DNA of 50,764 nt from Neelides folsomi (lineage: Eukaryota; Arthropoda; Collembola; Neelipleona; Neelidae), in NCBI GenBank assembly GCA_034687125.1, contig JAQGBZ010000422.1:1-50764 (forward strand), in the 5' to 3' direction. The position numbers and the translations under genes were made by a program. The number at the start of each line of letters is the position of its first letter. Position 1 is the first letter of the stretch. Below the pieces are notes generated by a model. It saw only the letters and a list, made by a program, of their open reading frames with translations. It ran no database searches and was not told the origin of the DNA. Shown here piece after piece: positions 13,901 to 27,200 of this stretch.

Positions 13901-16900
13901 AGGAGAATTGTGGTAAAATCTACGAGGTCTCTTGCGTGCCTAACAAGGACAGCATGTAAAACATCAAGGAACAAGCTCAACACCTTCGTATGGGCATCCA
14001 TAAATATTCGACAAAATGTTTGACCTGAAAATCACCATTATAATAATATTATTATTTAAAATGCTTTAAAAGTTAATTTATTTAAAAATATTTAATGAGT
14101 AAATGACAATTTCATACCAATTCTATTAAAATGCTGAGGTGGAATCGACCCATGGCGTTCAAGGTACGTCTGCAATCCTAAGAGACCTTCTTTTCTCTCT
14201 GACCATTTCGCTGATCCGCATCGGTTCAGAAGATCTTCGACCTTCTCCTCGACAAAGAAATGTCGCCCGCTGCTCGGTGGGGAAAATGTCTCAGAAAGAT
14301 ATGAGCGATGGGAGGAAAGTGAGTCTTCGCTGTCGCTGTGCCCATCTCCATCAGTCATATCACGACGAATGGCGTCAGCTAAAAGCGACTCCGCTTCCCG
14401 AGATGCAACCAAGAGCTTGGCCGTTGAGCTAAAATAAAATTACTATTATAGATAATGCATAATAATTAATTTAATAATAAAAAGGCATATCGATAAACAT
14501 TTTGTACATGGCAAATTAATTTTTAATCCATGTTATTAATTTAATCCATAATATTCAGTTGTTGTAAAACGTGTAGTACCTATTATTGGTAAGTTGGGGA
14601 TGAGGTGACTGTGAAAGAGACCGGGTTCGAATCTTGGGAACAAAAGGATTCCTTGAAGGGGAAGTGTCCCGACTGCTTGAAGCAGATGAGGTGGAAAGAC
14701 GTCGGATTCCCCGACCAGGTGGTGATGTGACTCCGGGTGAACCTTCATGCCCGGTGTTGTTGTATGTTGCATAGGCAAACTTTGAAGAAGGAGAATTCGA
14801 TCGACTCCCAGCTAAAAATAAAAAATTGTTTATATAACTATCGTAAATTGATATAAGATTTAATATGTTGAATGAAACAACATACGTTGGGATTGAGAGA
14901 GTCTCGATATCCTGGTTCGATTCCTGGATCGTTCATCGTTGTCTCTTTGGGCAGGGGTATATTGGGTGGTATGGAACTGTGGCTGTGGATTGACGCTCAC
15001 ACCTTGCATCGTTTGTGTTCTTCCAGTCACACGAAGCGGAGTCCTTAAAGTCGAAAAATGATGGGTTTTGGCACGATTGGCGGCCTGAAGGTCGATCGCA
15101 GATGTTGATCGGCCAGCCGGACTCCCAGGAGTTCTCGATGTTAAAACTGGAATACCCGTCGTACGTCGTAGCGACATTGAGCCTAAAATATTAGAATGAT
15201 AAACCATTAAGAAGCAGTTGAGGATTAGCAAGTTCCTTATATGAAAAGTAAGAGTGTGCTCAAAGATGCTGAAAGAGTTCAAAAATGATCAATCGTTTTA
15301 TTGGACTAGGCCTAAAGAACATTTTTTTTACAAATAATCAAATTAACTCGGCTATTTGTAAATTTGAATGCAGAAGACAAAGTAAACAATAGGAAGAAAT
15401 AAACAAACAATTGCTCATTTTCAAAACCTTTAAAGCTATCAAAAAATGAGTGCCGTCATTAGGAATATTTAAAGAATTTGCTTAAATTATTGGGATTTAG
15501 CTAACTAAAGTTCAAACAATCAATCAATTATTACTTTGGCGAGTAAGGGAATTCGACGGATGAGTCCCATTGGTTCTTGGTGGTGGAAGGGGAGCTTGAC
15601 TTGATTGCAGTAGTTGCCGTTTTTGAAGGTTATCGAGCCCCTCAATCACATTCGCAGCATGAACTGGAAAGATTCGCTGAAAATCAGGGAATGAATCTCG
15701 GGCACTTAATCTTGCTTCAGCATCGGCATCAGACAATGCCTAGAAAAATAATTTTATAAAGAACTGTAAGGAAATATACTGAATGAATGAAAAATATCAC
15801 TAAAAGCAATATGAATAAATATCATATTATTAAATTAAGAATCTAATTTTACAAAGTTAACACTTAATTAGAGTTTTCAATTTGCCTAAATCGTACCTTT
15901 TTAATGATGTCTTGAAGGACATTGGCTTGTCTAACAAGCGGAGGTTGCGGCCACATTGCAAGAATGAGCTTTAATGTCGCGCAAACTGCTCGACGAACAT
16001 CCTTCGATTTCGACAGGATTTGATTATGGAGAACCGGAATTAATCGCCAAGAAGGAACAACTTCATAGACAAGGTGGATGGTGTTTGCTCCAGTTATGCT
16101 CACAACCTTCGCATTGGCGACAAGTAAAGAAAACAGCGTCGGCATATACGGCTCCAAAACTGAATCAACCTTCGTCCCAAGTTGAGTAGCAATGACTCCG
16201 AATGTTAGACATCCGTCTCGTGAAACCTGGCTCCGAGGATCTTTTATGGCTCCCTGATAAATAAAAGATGCAATATAAAATCAAAATAAACAATAACGAA
16301 TTTTAAAACAACGTAAATTACCATTTAAAAAATAAATACGTTATATGGCAAATAAAATGAATGTCAATGTTTACCTGAAGTGGCGGCATCATATGTCGAA
16401 GATATCCGATAATTTGCGGATGGTGATTTGGATCAACACACAAACTACGAAACGTCTTCATCTAAAATAAAAATTAGGAACAATTTTAATTGAATGAATG
16501 ACATTGACTTCTTACAATTACTCGGTCAAAATAAGAATGAATGACTGAACAAAATTATGCATTTGAATATATTGATAACAACATCGATTATAAAATTATA
16601 ATATAATGAAATTGTAATTTCATTAGGCTTTGAACTTGTTATGTTTAATAATATAATTTGGGTAGTGACATAATTGGCGAATAATAGCGTACCAAATTGC
16701 TAAATGCATTGCGGCTGCGAGCATTATAATGACAAACAATAAACAAAAATGCAAGGCGTTTGCATCTTTGCATACGGCTATAAATTATAATAGCCTGTAT
16801 ATAATAAGAAATGTGAGTTGTGTCAAAGCCAAAGAGATTATCAACATTTTGTATGCATACCATATTGAGCCTCTTCATCCAATCGGCATTATTGTCCCCA

Positions 16901-17085
16901 ATAATTTTAGCCGTCGACTGCATGATCTCATCAACTTCCTTGGGACTCAAGTTCCCGCTCCCGGGCAGCGGAACGATGTCATCGAGGATTTTCTTCAACT
17001 CCGAACTCGGAGACAGTCCCGGGGCGGATGATATGTCCCGTGGGGCCCGAGTCCTCGGGAGCGACATCCGGTCTGTCACATCCAT
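10956..17085 (-). CDS. CLASP: CLASP microtubule plus-end protein lacking TOG1 (about 1011 aa)
   Basis: CLASPs bind growing microtubule ends, EB1 and CLIP-170 and promote rescue. Exons: 16861-17085, 16375-16461, 15897-16253, 15535-15739, 14886-15182, 14580-14811, 14118-14428, 13820-14024, 13561-13736, 13095-13467, 12682-12979, 12436-12596 and 10956-11064; all phases agree. TOG2 spans about residues 30-225; a Ser/Arg-rich linker follows with a [ST]xIP EB-binding site (TGIP, 300-303), the CLASP hallmark SQSQPGSRSNSP and SSRDTSPSRNP; TOG3 is about 540-780 (WSERKEGLLGLQ); the CLIP-binding C-terminal domain ends with GSKLKLLQLYIQR, matching the human GSKMKLLNLYIKR. The last exon is separated by a 1.37-kb intron that holds a mobile element. 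No TOG1 is visible upstream; the start at 17085 is the first ATG after an acceptor-like site (17092-17093), so a further 5' exon is possible. Confidence 0.93.
11090..11260. mobile_element. Possible transposon fragment in last CLASP intron
   Basis: The stretch starts with ACGACTGAGGTT, the same 12 bases found inside the inverted-repeat arms at 11671 and (reverse complement) in 12272-12372. It continues with text such as CACTGAACCGATTTTCAT, which resembles a phrase seen in many invertebrate transposon-derived repeats. The assignment is inference from that resemblance and from the shared 12-mer. Confidence 0.35.
11647..11747 (+). repeat. Left inverted-repeat arm
   Basis: Pairs with 12272-12372 on the other strand, 99 of 101 positions identical. 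Contains ACGACTGAGGTTGGGTAATA and GCCGAGGTCGTCGC. Confidence 0.9.
12272..12372 (-). repeat. Right inverted-repeat arm
   Basis: Reverse complement of 11647-11747 with two substitutions (AGCTTG/AGCATG and ATTATTT/ATTAATT). Confidence 0.9.
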
Positions 17086-18461
17086 CACCGCCTGAAAAGG
17101 ATGAAGAACATCATTTACACCCACACTCAACTCGTGGCGGCTCCACTTTTTGCCCAAACTTTCGACCTCACCTCTTCCGCCCTGCTTTTCAACAAAGGTT
17201 AAAGTTGACCATGGTGGGAAACCGACCCATGGGGAGGAACAGGGCCAGGGTTAAAACAACCACCGTTAATAATACTGATTAATTAAGAGTTGGAGGAAAT
17301 CCAGGCGGAACTTTGTGAATTGAAAAGTTGCTCAACTAGCCACCAACTCTTACATGACACTACTGCTCTTCAAACTTTCCTCCGATCCCTCATTGTCAGA
17401 TGGAGAGATCGTGGGAAAACTCAAACGGCCCTACAAAATGGCTATAAACATTTCATTCCAAATCCAACTTTCTACAATTTGCAACACGCATTCGCCAATT
17501 GGATCTTTGGAGCTTCTACTGCCGATTTACTCACGGCAAACCCTTCCAAATATTTCACAGGTGAGTTCTAAATGTAAGTAGTCATAATTAGCATATAAAG
17601 GAACGTTATAATAAGCTCTCCATGAAGAATTATCGATTTGTCATTTAAAAAGAGATCCAAGTGAAAAAGCCCACCCGGACCAATAGTTCGCTTTTCGATA
17701 TTCACATCAATGACAATTGTATGAAACCGTTGGGAGGATTCAAATCATGTGCAAACTAATAACACATGCAATGTGAATTGTTAAAAGCGCTCCTGGCAAA
17801 TCACTTTTGAGGTAGAAGTTTGCAAAATAAATCAAGTTCCTCTCTCAATCCTCATGAGTGTCATGAGTTGGCAAATTGAAGTTGCAATATTTAATGTAGC
17901 TTCGTAGCTCCCCTCTCATCAGCCTCACCTGCTCTCTTGACTCTCCTCATTTTGTTCCAACATTATCAAATTGTGATATCCACTCGTGCTACTTTGGGAT
18001 TAAACTATTAAAGCCGTGTTAAACCCCGTACACACACTTCCACTAGGTTTGTACAACTTGCATTTTATCAAAAGTCTGTTAACTTATTTACTTAAACCTA
18101 AATGTAAGCCATAAGCCAATGTTAAGTTCCTAGTTTATTCAAGTGTCATTAAAGAAATTAAATTTAATAATTCGGTTGACTCTACGACCATCGAAGTTTA
18201 ACAATGTTAAATTAGCATGGAATATTCTTTTAGTACATGATGATAAATAAATATTTATTTTCATGTTTTGGAAATAGAGATAGAGTATTTGTGCCCGAAG
18301 GGTTGGTTCTTATCGTCTAATATTACTCATACTATAGAATGATATCTATTTATGTAATAATCCCCATTCACGATTTTAGCTGGAAGTCTTATTAACATGT
18401 TAATCAAGATCTTATTTTTAGTTCCAGATAGTGTAGCGGTCATAAAGGCTTGACATGGGAG
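17086..18461. promoter_or_regulatory. Divergent CLASP/GSKIP promoter region with exon-like block
   Basis: CLASP reads left and GSKIP right from this space. 17100-17560 is richer in GC than the rest. Block 17290-17566 is open in one frame but has no ATG in it and ends at a good splice donor (ACAG followed by GTGAGT at about 17560), so it may be a non-coding first exon for GSKIP; an acceptor-like TTCCAG lies near 18421-18427. No protein family is recognised in the block. Confidence 0.4.
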
Positions 18462-19002
18462 ATGAGTGGAGGAAGTGAGGAATGGATCGTGGAAGCGGAA
18501 GGAGTCATCACTGACGTCCGCTCCTGCCTGGCGCAAATAGTCACCTCAAAGACTTTGACAAGCGAATGTAGTGAAGCAGCGTACATCAACGTTGAAATAC
18601 TCGAAGGAACAAAATTCTGCATCAAATTAGACGTTCGTGGTATGAATTTTCAATGTTAAAATATTAACTATATTTAATCTTAATTTTTAATCTTAATTCT
18701 AATAAAATCACTCGGTATGACTCTATTTTAGTATGTACATCGAATAGGATTAAAATATTTAAGATTTGTTTCTTAATTGACTTTTCGCGTGTTGTTTAAA
18801 TTTCCATTTTGGTTATATAGGTTTTGCGATTGTCGGTAACAAATTCGATGATAGATCTCTAGAATCTTCAGAAAGTGTAAAGGAATTTGAAAGTATCAAC
18901 GCGCTGCTTCAGACAATCAGTCCAAAATTCATAGAGAAATTTGCATCAGACCTCTCTACAAAATTGTCTCAACTCCAAAATAAGCAAACAAGTTCCTCTT
19001 AA
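18462..19002 (+). CDS. GSKIP: GSKIP, GSK3-beta interaction protein (119 aa)
   Basis: GSKIP is a small A-kinase anchoring protein that binds GSK3 and PKA RII subunits. Two exons, 18462-18639 and 18821-19002, join in phase. The first part (EEWIVEAEGVITDV, then SEAAYINVEILEG) matches the human core (RLEAEAVVNDV and DDVAYINVETKE); the second exon gives GFAIVGNKFD and the terminal helix LLQTISPKFIEKFASDL like human LLDTLSPAYREAFGNAL. The start is the first ATG; an in-frame TAA lies 18 bases upstream. The N-terminus is about 20 residues shorter than human. The stop is only 183 bases before the TMCC start codon and no canonical AATAAA lies between. Confidence 0.93.
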
Positions 19003-19185
19003 AAGGCAAGACAAATAAGCAATTTTATCAAGTTCACCTTTCCAACATTTTGATAAACATCTAAAGTACTAAATCATGTTTGTTTTAAAAATTGTGTAAT
19101 ATTGCATATTTACCAAATTATGAATTATTTCTTAATTGTTTTTTTCTCAATATTTACTTTAACCTTTTGTGCTCTAGTATTAATA

Positions 19186-21672
19186 ATGGACATTAGCAAC
19201 CCATTGGACGTGAGTCCGAGCCATCTCCACTCGATTCAGGCTCTTCAAGCGAAGATCGTTCGGGCGAAAAAGAGAATTCAAGAAGAGCAGCATCGACGAG
19301 ATGACAATGTAGAAGAGTATCTCAAAATGGCCGCTGTAGCTCAACGGAATCAACTCCCCCAGGTGAAGCTTCTGTTTGAGAAAAGGAACACGAAGGCTGC
19401 TACACACATCGCTGCATTACAAAGAAAGCTCGAGAGATACCAAGAAAATCTCAAGGTGCGTTGGTCATAAAATATTTATCATAATATTTACACACAAAAA
19501 TAGAACGTAATAACTCAATTTTCATTATTTCCTCATTTAAACGGGAAAAATGTGTTTAAATTCTAATTAATAATTCATTGTTTATTTATAGGAACTAGAA
19601 GCACAGTCTCTCAAAATGTCCAGTCCCAAACATGTGTTCCGAATAAATGTGAACAGTCCCGAAGGATGTCCAATTGGAAGTGAAGCCTCGGGTTCGTCAA
19701 ATGCATCCTCCCATCGAACTTCAAAGGGGAGATTGCAGCATGTCGGTCATGGAATTAAGTAAGGGGTTCATTCTTATAAGAACATTCAATTCCAATTTTA
19801 GGATAAGTCCTTTTATGAATAATACATGTAGAATTAGTTGTTCTATTACCTATATAAACATATTCAAATGATATGTACAAAGAAAGTAAAATGGTGGCTT
19901 TTATTGGGGAAGGTCTGTGAGTGGGAACTTGAAGGATGGAATCACAGGGATCTCAGGGTTCGTAACTCTAATTAAAACAACTTTTTCATCTTCGTCGTTT
20001 CTTGTCCTGTGCTTTGCATTTGCTAATCCTTAAATTGAGAACAAGTTGAGATTACAATGCGTGGTATGTAATTAATGCTTTTTAACTTTAAATGTTAAAC
20101 CATTACTTTAATTTTTCTACTCTTTCAGTTGTTTAATCGTCTTGTGTAAACTATAGTATTTTTTCTAAACTATCTAATATTGTTTGCCTATAGTAGATTG
20201 AAATAATTTTCTTTTAAGCACAATTATAAATTTCAAAATAGAATAGTATTAGTTTTAGTTTAGTTTAGCAATTAGTGATATCACCATATTGTTTTGTAAA
20301 TTGAGTTTTAAACTTAATTTCGTTTCTGGCTGCAACGTGACATTGTGAGTTTTGATCTGCAAATTAACAGAAAACTCGCTTCATGTTTATACTAAATAAC
20401 ATATTTACTAGATTGGTCCTAAATTGAATGAATTTGTTTAGAACGGTGATCTCGAAGCCCAAAGAGATTGCTTCCTACCTATTAAAACAAAAGTTCGGAT
20501 CAGCAGACAACATCCCTTCATCTGTAGGAAGAGAAGGTGGAGCTCCTCACTCACATATTTCTCATGGGGGTTCCGCACTTCTTCATCCTCATGAACCGTA
20601 TGTTCACAAAAAATCTTAAATAAATTAAAATATTTGATTGTTCCCAATTCTAATAATGGGTTAATTTATTCCAGTGCACATCCGGTTACTCATAGTGGAA
20701 CAAAAGAAGGGGCTGTTGGAGGGTTGAGTGGAGAAGAAGAAAAACGAGAAGGAAGTGAATGCTCCGAGTCACAACAGTCATCTTCACTTGGTCACCACGA
20801 AATTAAAAACGGACCTGACATCGCTCAAATCTTCCAACAATTAGTTGAGATCAGAGATGAAATTTCGGCAATGCGAGAAGATTTGGAAAATTTTAAGGTG
20901 GAAATTCCATTATAATAATTATTGAAAGGCTGATGATTTAGAATATTTGAATTAAAACACATAAAACTAGTTATTCGTATGTATAAAAATGACTGTAATT
21001 GTTTCACGATCTACATAATGTTAATTAAAATAATTGAGCTTGTGATTTTCAGATCCAAACAAGCGGGGATACGAGTTTTATGTGCCAGGGACTTCAAGAA
21101 GAACGATTCCGGGCAGAGCGACTTGAAGAGCAAGTGAATGACCTCACTGAACTTCACCAAGCTGAAACTGGAAATTTAAAACAAGCCCTGGCAGATGCAG
21201 AAGAAAAGCTTTCATACCAAAGTGAAGAAAGATTGAGAGATTTGGCAGAAATGCTGGACGCATGTCAAGCTAAGGTAATTTTAACATTTTTTAATGATTG
21301 TAAAATTATATATTATATTATATTTTATATAGGTAATGTCATTTTAGACAGGACATTTAATAATACATTGCTATTTCTTGATAGATTTCTCGTCTTGAAC
21401 AACAACAACAACAGTTAGTGACGATTGAAGGGATTGAGAATTCCGCAGCTCGAGCATTGGCAGTCAAATTAGTCAACGTGGGATTGACGATGCTTCAACT
21501 TCTTCTACTCATTGTAGCTACTGCAGCATCAGCATTATCTCCGTTCCTTGGCTCGAGGGTCCGACTATTCGTCTCTCTATTTGTCGGCGTCTTTCTCTTC
21601 GTGGCCCACCGGAAATGGCCACAAGCCCAACAAGCTCTAGTAGATCTTTGGGCGGATTTTATTAGCCAATAG
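19186..21672 (+). CDS. TMCC: TMCC family transmembrane and coiled-coil protein (441 aa)
   Basis: TMCC proteins (Drosophila Dementin) are ER membrane proteins with a long cytosolic coiled coil. Exons: 19186-19455, 19592-19758, 20442-20597, 20675-20897, 21053-21274 and 21385-21672, phases agree. Coiled coil 1 is about 12-95 (RRDDNVEEYLKMA, like human RDDNVAEYLKLA). The conserved VISKPKEIASYLLKQKFGSA follows; a low-complexity linker; coiled coil 2 (about 225-360) with LEEQVNDLTELHQAE; then EGIENSAARAL and two hydrophobic segments at about 380-400 and 405-421 next to the C-terminus. The start ATG follows an acceptor-like GTGCTCTAG at 19169-19177, so upstream exons or a longer isoform may exist. 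Very likely orthologous to TMCC1/2/3, which cannot be told apart here. Confidence 0.94.
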
Positions 21673-24230
21673 CATACATTCAAACCACCAGTGATATTTT
21701 ATTTATTTACCTTCATTACAGAAAGTTTATCAAGTAACTCCCAATTTTTTTCTCACTTGAGACAGACATTATTATCTAATTCAAAAATAAATTAATATTC
21801 GTAATAATTTTAGTTGGCATTTAATTAAATCATCCAATCTTCACCATATATTATTTTCTTTTGTCTTATTGAATTTTAAATAAACTCTAATACCTTATGT
21901 TAACATTGCTCAATGCTTGGCACTTTCAGACGCTGCTGGTATAAAATAATCTAAATATTGCAAAGCGTATTAAGTATAATATAAATATAATGAATCAAAA
22001 TTCATTCATAAAAATCTTTATATGAGACATTTAGAGGCAATAGTTTAATAGGAGCGATGCGTTTCTATTCTTGGCGCTATACTATGCTAATATTATATCT
22101 CTGTAGATTAGAAATTCGATCATTCGGGAATCATTCCATCATTCCGTCTCCGTCATTTATTTGCCTAAAATTGAGTCAATGCATTGACTCGATAAATTGT
22201 ACGCATTCCCATCTTCATTTTTGTCATCATTTCATAATTCCTTCGTCTCCTTTGGTGTATCAGTGAACAAATGAAAGTGAAATTTGAACCTTCAAGTCAA
22301 GTGAATAGCGTGCCGGCTGGAGGCAGAGCAGTTAACAATTTTTAAAGACTAAAGCAACATTTCTTTCATCCCTCTTTAATGATTCCTGTCTAACGATTTG
22401 AGGTAAGAGTAGTAACTACTATAGTACTGCTGATATTCATTGCGTTGATTTATTACAATTAAAGGGACTGTCTTGTCAGAATTATGCAATTGACATTTTC
22501 AATTTGTAGAGTCGAGTGATTTGAAGTGACGAGGAATTTGTCGAAAAGTTTTATTCAACAAAGGAATTGATTAAACAGGTTAGTGTCTATAATAATATAA
22601 ATATAAACATTTTTAGGCCTATTTTTAATTCATCTTACATTATTACTTATCATTTTATTCGATTTTGGACAAACTTAAGATATATTGTAACACAATTTCG
22701 AACAACGGATCAATGGTATTATTCAGTTATTCAAGGAAAGTTTAAATAAAGTTACCCCAGAGCTGGAGAGACACCATTGAACACTGTAGGAAAGAAGAGG
22801 CAAATTACTGGAGAAATGACAATTTGATCGATAATTAAATTGACCCAATAATTATAAACTTTGGTATTGATTCAAGCAGTGAAGAATCTGTTGATTGATT
22901 CTTCTCAAAACGAATTATCTTTGCTATTCAATATTTCTCATTTTTATATTTTAATTCTCCTTTAATAAATCAGTTGTCATTTTAGGTAATTATTTGTCAT
23001 TTGAACTTATATAATTAAATTAGCCCATTAAATATAATTAAATCAATATTAATTTATCCCATTGTTGAGCATAAGTATATACTACAATTAAAAGTAACAA
23101 TTCAATTGAATTTAGCATCGCTGGAAATTATGTGCAGGTTTTTCAAACTCACGGTCGCCAATTTTTGGAATAGATTATAATCATAGTTCATTGATATGGA
23201 ATATATTATATGCTCTTGTATATTGTGGAGGTATGTTTGGTCTTTGTGTATCTTGATGAACTTATCACTTAATGGTGCTAAATGAGGGACGGGATTTAAT
23301 TGTAACAAACACAATAAAGATAGACTTATTCAACACAATAAATCTAATTCTACTTTGAGGAGCGTAGAGTTCGTGCTTGCTCTTCAAGTCACAGAGGAAT
23401 AATGTGAATGCCTCTTGCATTCACTCTTCCAGGTTTCCAGGTCCAGGTAGACAAAGAAAGGTCTCTTACCTTTCTAATTTTCCTAAATATAAATAATTCA
23501 ATTCCTAGCTAATCTATTCGCCGACAATATTTACTACCGATCATCGCATATGCACCTGGGAAAGAATGAAATACAAAATGAGCATATATAAATATGGTGA
23601 AATACCTATTTAGATTGTCATATTGAAACGTGATTTCGCCATATAATGTATTACAAATAAATCGATATGAATTGATTTCGATAATCTAAAGTTAGAAGTG
23701 TTCAATTACATACATCTTGAGATTTATGTATGCTCGCTTCGAACTAAATGTACTAATGGTAAATGTAAGGATAAACGTAATATTTGTTTTCTGTTTGGCT
23801 TATTTTTTTATACTGATATCGGTTATGCCAGTACTTGTGTTTTACTTTTAATTATGAAATGAGAGTAATTCTGATTCTAAATCCGCTTTGTTAGATCAAT
23901 ATAGGTAATTATTATGTCATTAGTCATTATATCAATTTATCATCACATATAAATACATACAGTATGTCATATTCTCATATTCATTACATATACCATTACC
24001 ATAAATTTTTGTAGATGAGTTATGGATTTATGAAAGAATTTAATAATATTGAAACATCACAGTTTATTACAATGAACTCTAAGAATAAGGAATGTGAGTG
24101 GGAATCATTATAATTCATAAATATCAATAATCAACATATTCAAAACTGAATAAGTTGTGTGTAATGACTATCCATATCATCCTTGTCCGTTTTCGTAACT
24201 CGTTGCGGTGGTTGTGATCTGGGAAGTATC
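21673..24230. other. Convergent intergenic space, TMCC to adenylyl cyclase
   Basis: AATAAA at 21786-21791, 114 bases after the TMCC stop, is a good polyadenylation signal. Beyond it no coding exon is supported. Splice-like sites occur on the plus strand (donor GTAAGAG near 22401; acceptor TTGTAG near 22510 and donor GTTAGT near 22579), which could mark a non-coding transcript, but there is no conserved ORF. Remaining sequence is AT-rich. Confidence 0.4.
21786..21791 (+). promoter_or_regulatory. Candidate TMCC polyadenylation signal
   Basis: AATAAA 114 bases after the TMCC stop codon, in AT-rich sequence. Confidence 0.5.
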
Positions 24231-27200
24231 TCAAGAAGGAGTGAGGCACTCTTGGACGAGGCGGTCAACTTCTTCTTTGGAGAGATCAGGCCCCCTTCCT
24301 GTCAGGTAGTAAGTCATCAGCTGCCCTTTGCCCTTCACATTTACAAGTCCTCGTTGCTCAAATTCATATCCGTAAATTCGAAGGATCCTGTACGTCTCTT
24401 CTGTAACCTGTTAATTGTCCATAAATATTTTGAGTATTCATATAAAACTATTTTGTATAAATCTAAATTTAATGCATGAAGGTGCATTTTGGGATGTTAC
24501 CTGAATGCATCCAGCTTTCCCTGTACTTTCCATTCGAGACGCAACGTTGACCGAATTTCCCCAAATGTCGTAATGAGGTTTTCTTGCTCCGATGACTCCA
24601 GCAGTAATCGGTCCATGATTTATACCTTTACGAAATAGATTTTAAATTAAATTGGAACCATGCATCGTTTTATAAAGAAAATATTCTGAAGTTTATAAGT
24701 TATCAAATACCCATTTTTAAAACAAAGTGATTGAAGCTCTGCTCATTGATGCTTGTGATGGCTCTTTTCATCTCAAATACAAATTCTACTAGGAGGGAAA
24801 GGTGGGACCACCGGATTTTCAATTCGTCTTCAGCCTATAAATTTTTTAATGAATCCTCATTAGCACATGAAAATGAAAACCATTATTAACTATTATAAAA
24901 AGATTAGGGAATAATTTTACCCTAGCTTGCTTGAGGGGGCTAAGGCCACTTGCTGCCATGTAGGTTGAACTAATTGTCTTTATTTTGATGATGTTATCCA
25001 TGAATTTTGGGAGTTCTAGGAGCTAAAATTTCAATCATCATTAATTCACCGAAATTCTTATTTTCTTGCTAGATTGTTAGAGCTAATTAGGTAAAACATT
25101 ACGGCATCGAAATCAGAGATGACTTCATTAAGGAATCGAAGGCACTCGAGGCCTTGATTATTGACCGACTCCTCCGAGTAAAAATCGGAAAAGTTCGGCA
25201 TGGAAGCGAAGAGAATTCCAACTTCGGAATAGCTTTGACTGTATAACTCCTCATGCTTTCTCCGACGATTCCCCAAGAAATGCGCTGCCACATGTTGTGG
25301 TAAAATGTTATACACCTACAAATAGAATAATTAAATAGTTAAAACAATAGAAATATTCCTTCAATTACTACTTATATAATTTCCTTACCAAAGCTTCATT
25401 CTTCTGTCTTAACTGTGAGGCACGCTCTCTCTGTTCTTCCACTTCTATTTTCCACAAGAACAATACTCGAGATGATTTCTCCACCTTAATTTTTTAATCA
25501 GCATTATTTAAAGTGATCAAACAGAAATGAATTAATAATTTCTGTGGATTAAATACGCGTTGATTGAGAAGAGTGAGTATGAAGACGACGGTGATTATGA
25601 AAATTATGGCATAGTGGTAGTCGGGAATGAGACTATTTCAAAAAATCATTATTAGCATTCCATTATTTAAATCTAAATATCTAATTATTGTAGTTAGAGT
25701 TGAACATGAGATTAACATACTCGGGATCTTTGGAGAAAGAATAAACTTGAGAGCAGTCAAAAATTGTAGAGAGGGAAGGACAAGCAAGAATGGCGATGTG
25801 GGCTAACGCAACGGCGAGTAGCAGAGCTGATTTTAACCAAAACCCTGGAAGGAGGGTAATCACAAGGAAGTATGAAGTGAGAGAGAGTGGGATATACGCT
25901 GGGAAGAGACAACCAAGTCCTGAAAACGGTACGCTTGTTTTTGGGAGGACCACGGGAGGATCCACATTATTTTCTTCTGTTTTGCTCACATTTGGGCTAT
26001 TGCACACTTCCCCTGCTTCGAAACAAGGAACCTGGAAATTGAACTGTTAGATAATGCCCATATTTGTTGAATCGAACAAAGCAAATAAAACTTACGAAAA
26101 AAAGTCCATTGGAGAAAGCCAAGACGAGGATTGTAAGGGTTGTAAATAAGAGTTTCACCCAAGGTTTATTTTCCAAGCTTTTTAGCATTCGGGACGCACT
26201 CTGAAAATGCAATAAAGCACTTTGACTTTCCAACTTGTAAAGTTGTTCACGTTTTCAATGAAAAGGGCTTTTTATTAGATTTAAATTGAATCAATTCATT
26301 TAAAGTAAAAACTTTGACGAGATTGGATTTTTTAAGAAAAAGATAAGGATAGATTGTAATAAAGTAATTTGTATTCCAAAAGTAATCCAATTTGGTAAAT
26401 CAATTTAGTAAATTGAAAGGATTGGGAATTAAAGGGATGTTTGGAAGGAAAATATCGATTAGAGAATTTAGTGAAGGTATTAAAATTTCAAATTGGAATT
26501 TGTAAACAACTCACTGTAAGTCTTCCTCTCAAAGATTCACTTTCCACGATGAGGAGGGAGAGGGCGGCTAAAATGAAGAATCCTACTAAGACTGGAACGA
26601 GGATGAAGATCGAGAATGAGAAAGCAAAAGCTGCTGCCACGGCTGTGGCAATGAGGGAAGCGGGCGAAGCGACGGCTGTAATGCCGGAATAAGCTTCTTT
26701 GTGAATCCTAAATTCTCTTTCTTTTCCTAATTCGTTGAAGTTGAGGGTGAACCAGTTGGACTGGCGGGCGAGATCACGGTAGCCATTTCGAGAAATAAGT
26801 TCCTCTTTCAGGCGGCGACGGTAGCTTTCCTTTTCTTCTTCTTTAGAACAAAAATTTTCCTCCACGGCACTCTAAAAAGTATTTTAATCGTAGTATCAAA
26901 GATTTAATTTATCCACATCAGAATCTTTAATTTGATTTAATACGCAAGCTTTAATTTTACAAAAACTGTCAATAATAATTCTTAGGTGTATTTTTTTAAT
27001 ATTTTAATTACCGTTGAATCTTCGACATAAGTGGAGTTGAGTTCATATTCTTTATTCACGGTTTCTTCTCTTTTCATCTGCTATAAGTAAATAAAGAAAG
27101 ATCAATTAAATTATTGTGTAAATCTTTCGTTTTTTTGTCCATTGGAGAAAGTGAGCTTTCACTTGAATTAAAGTTTTATAGTATTTTTATTAATTACTTG

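Noticed and set aside
22057..22266. Plus-strand 69-residue ORF after TMCC
   Set aside because: AT-rich chance ORF without domain, splice or codon-use support.
24183..24479. Plus-strand 98-residue ORF
   Set aside because: Antisense to the last exon of adenylyl cyclase, which carries the conserved VNVKGKG motif.
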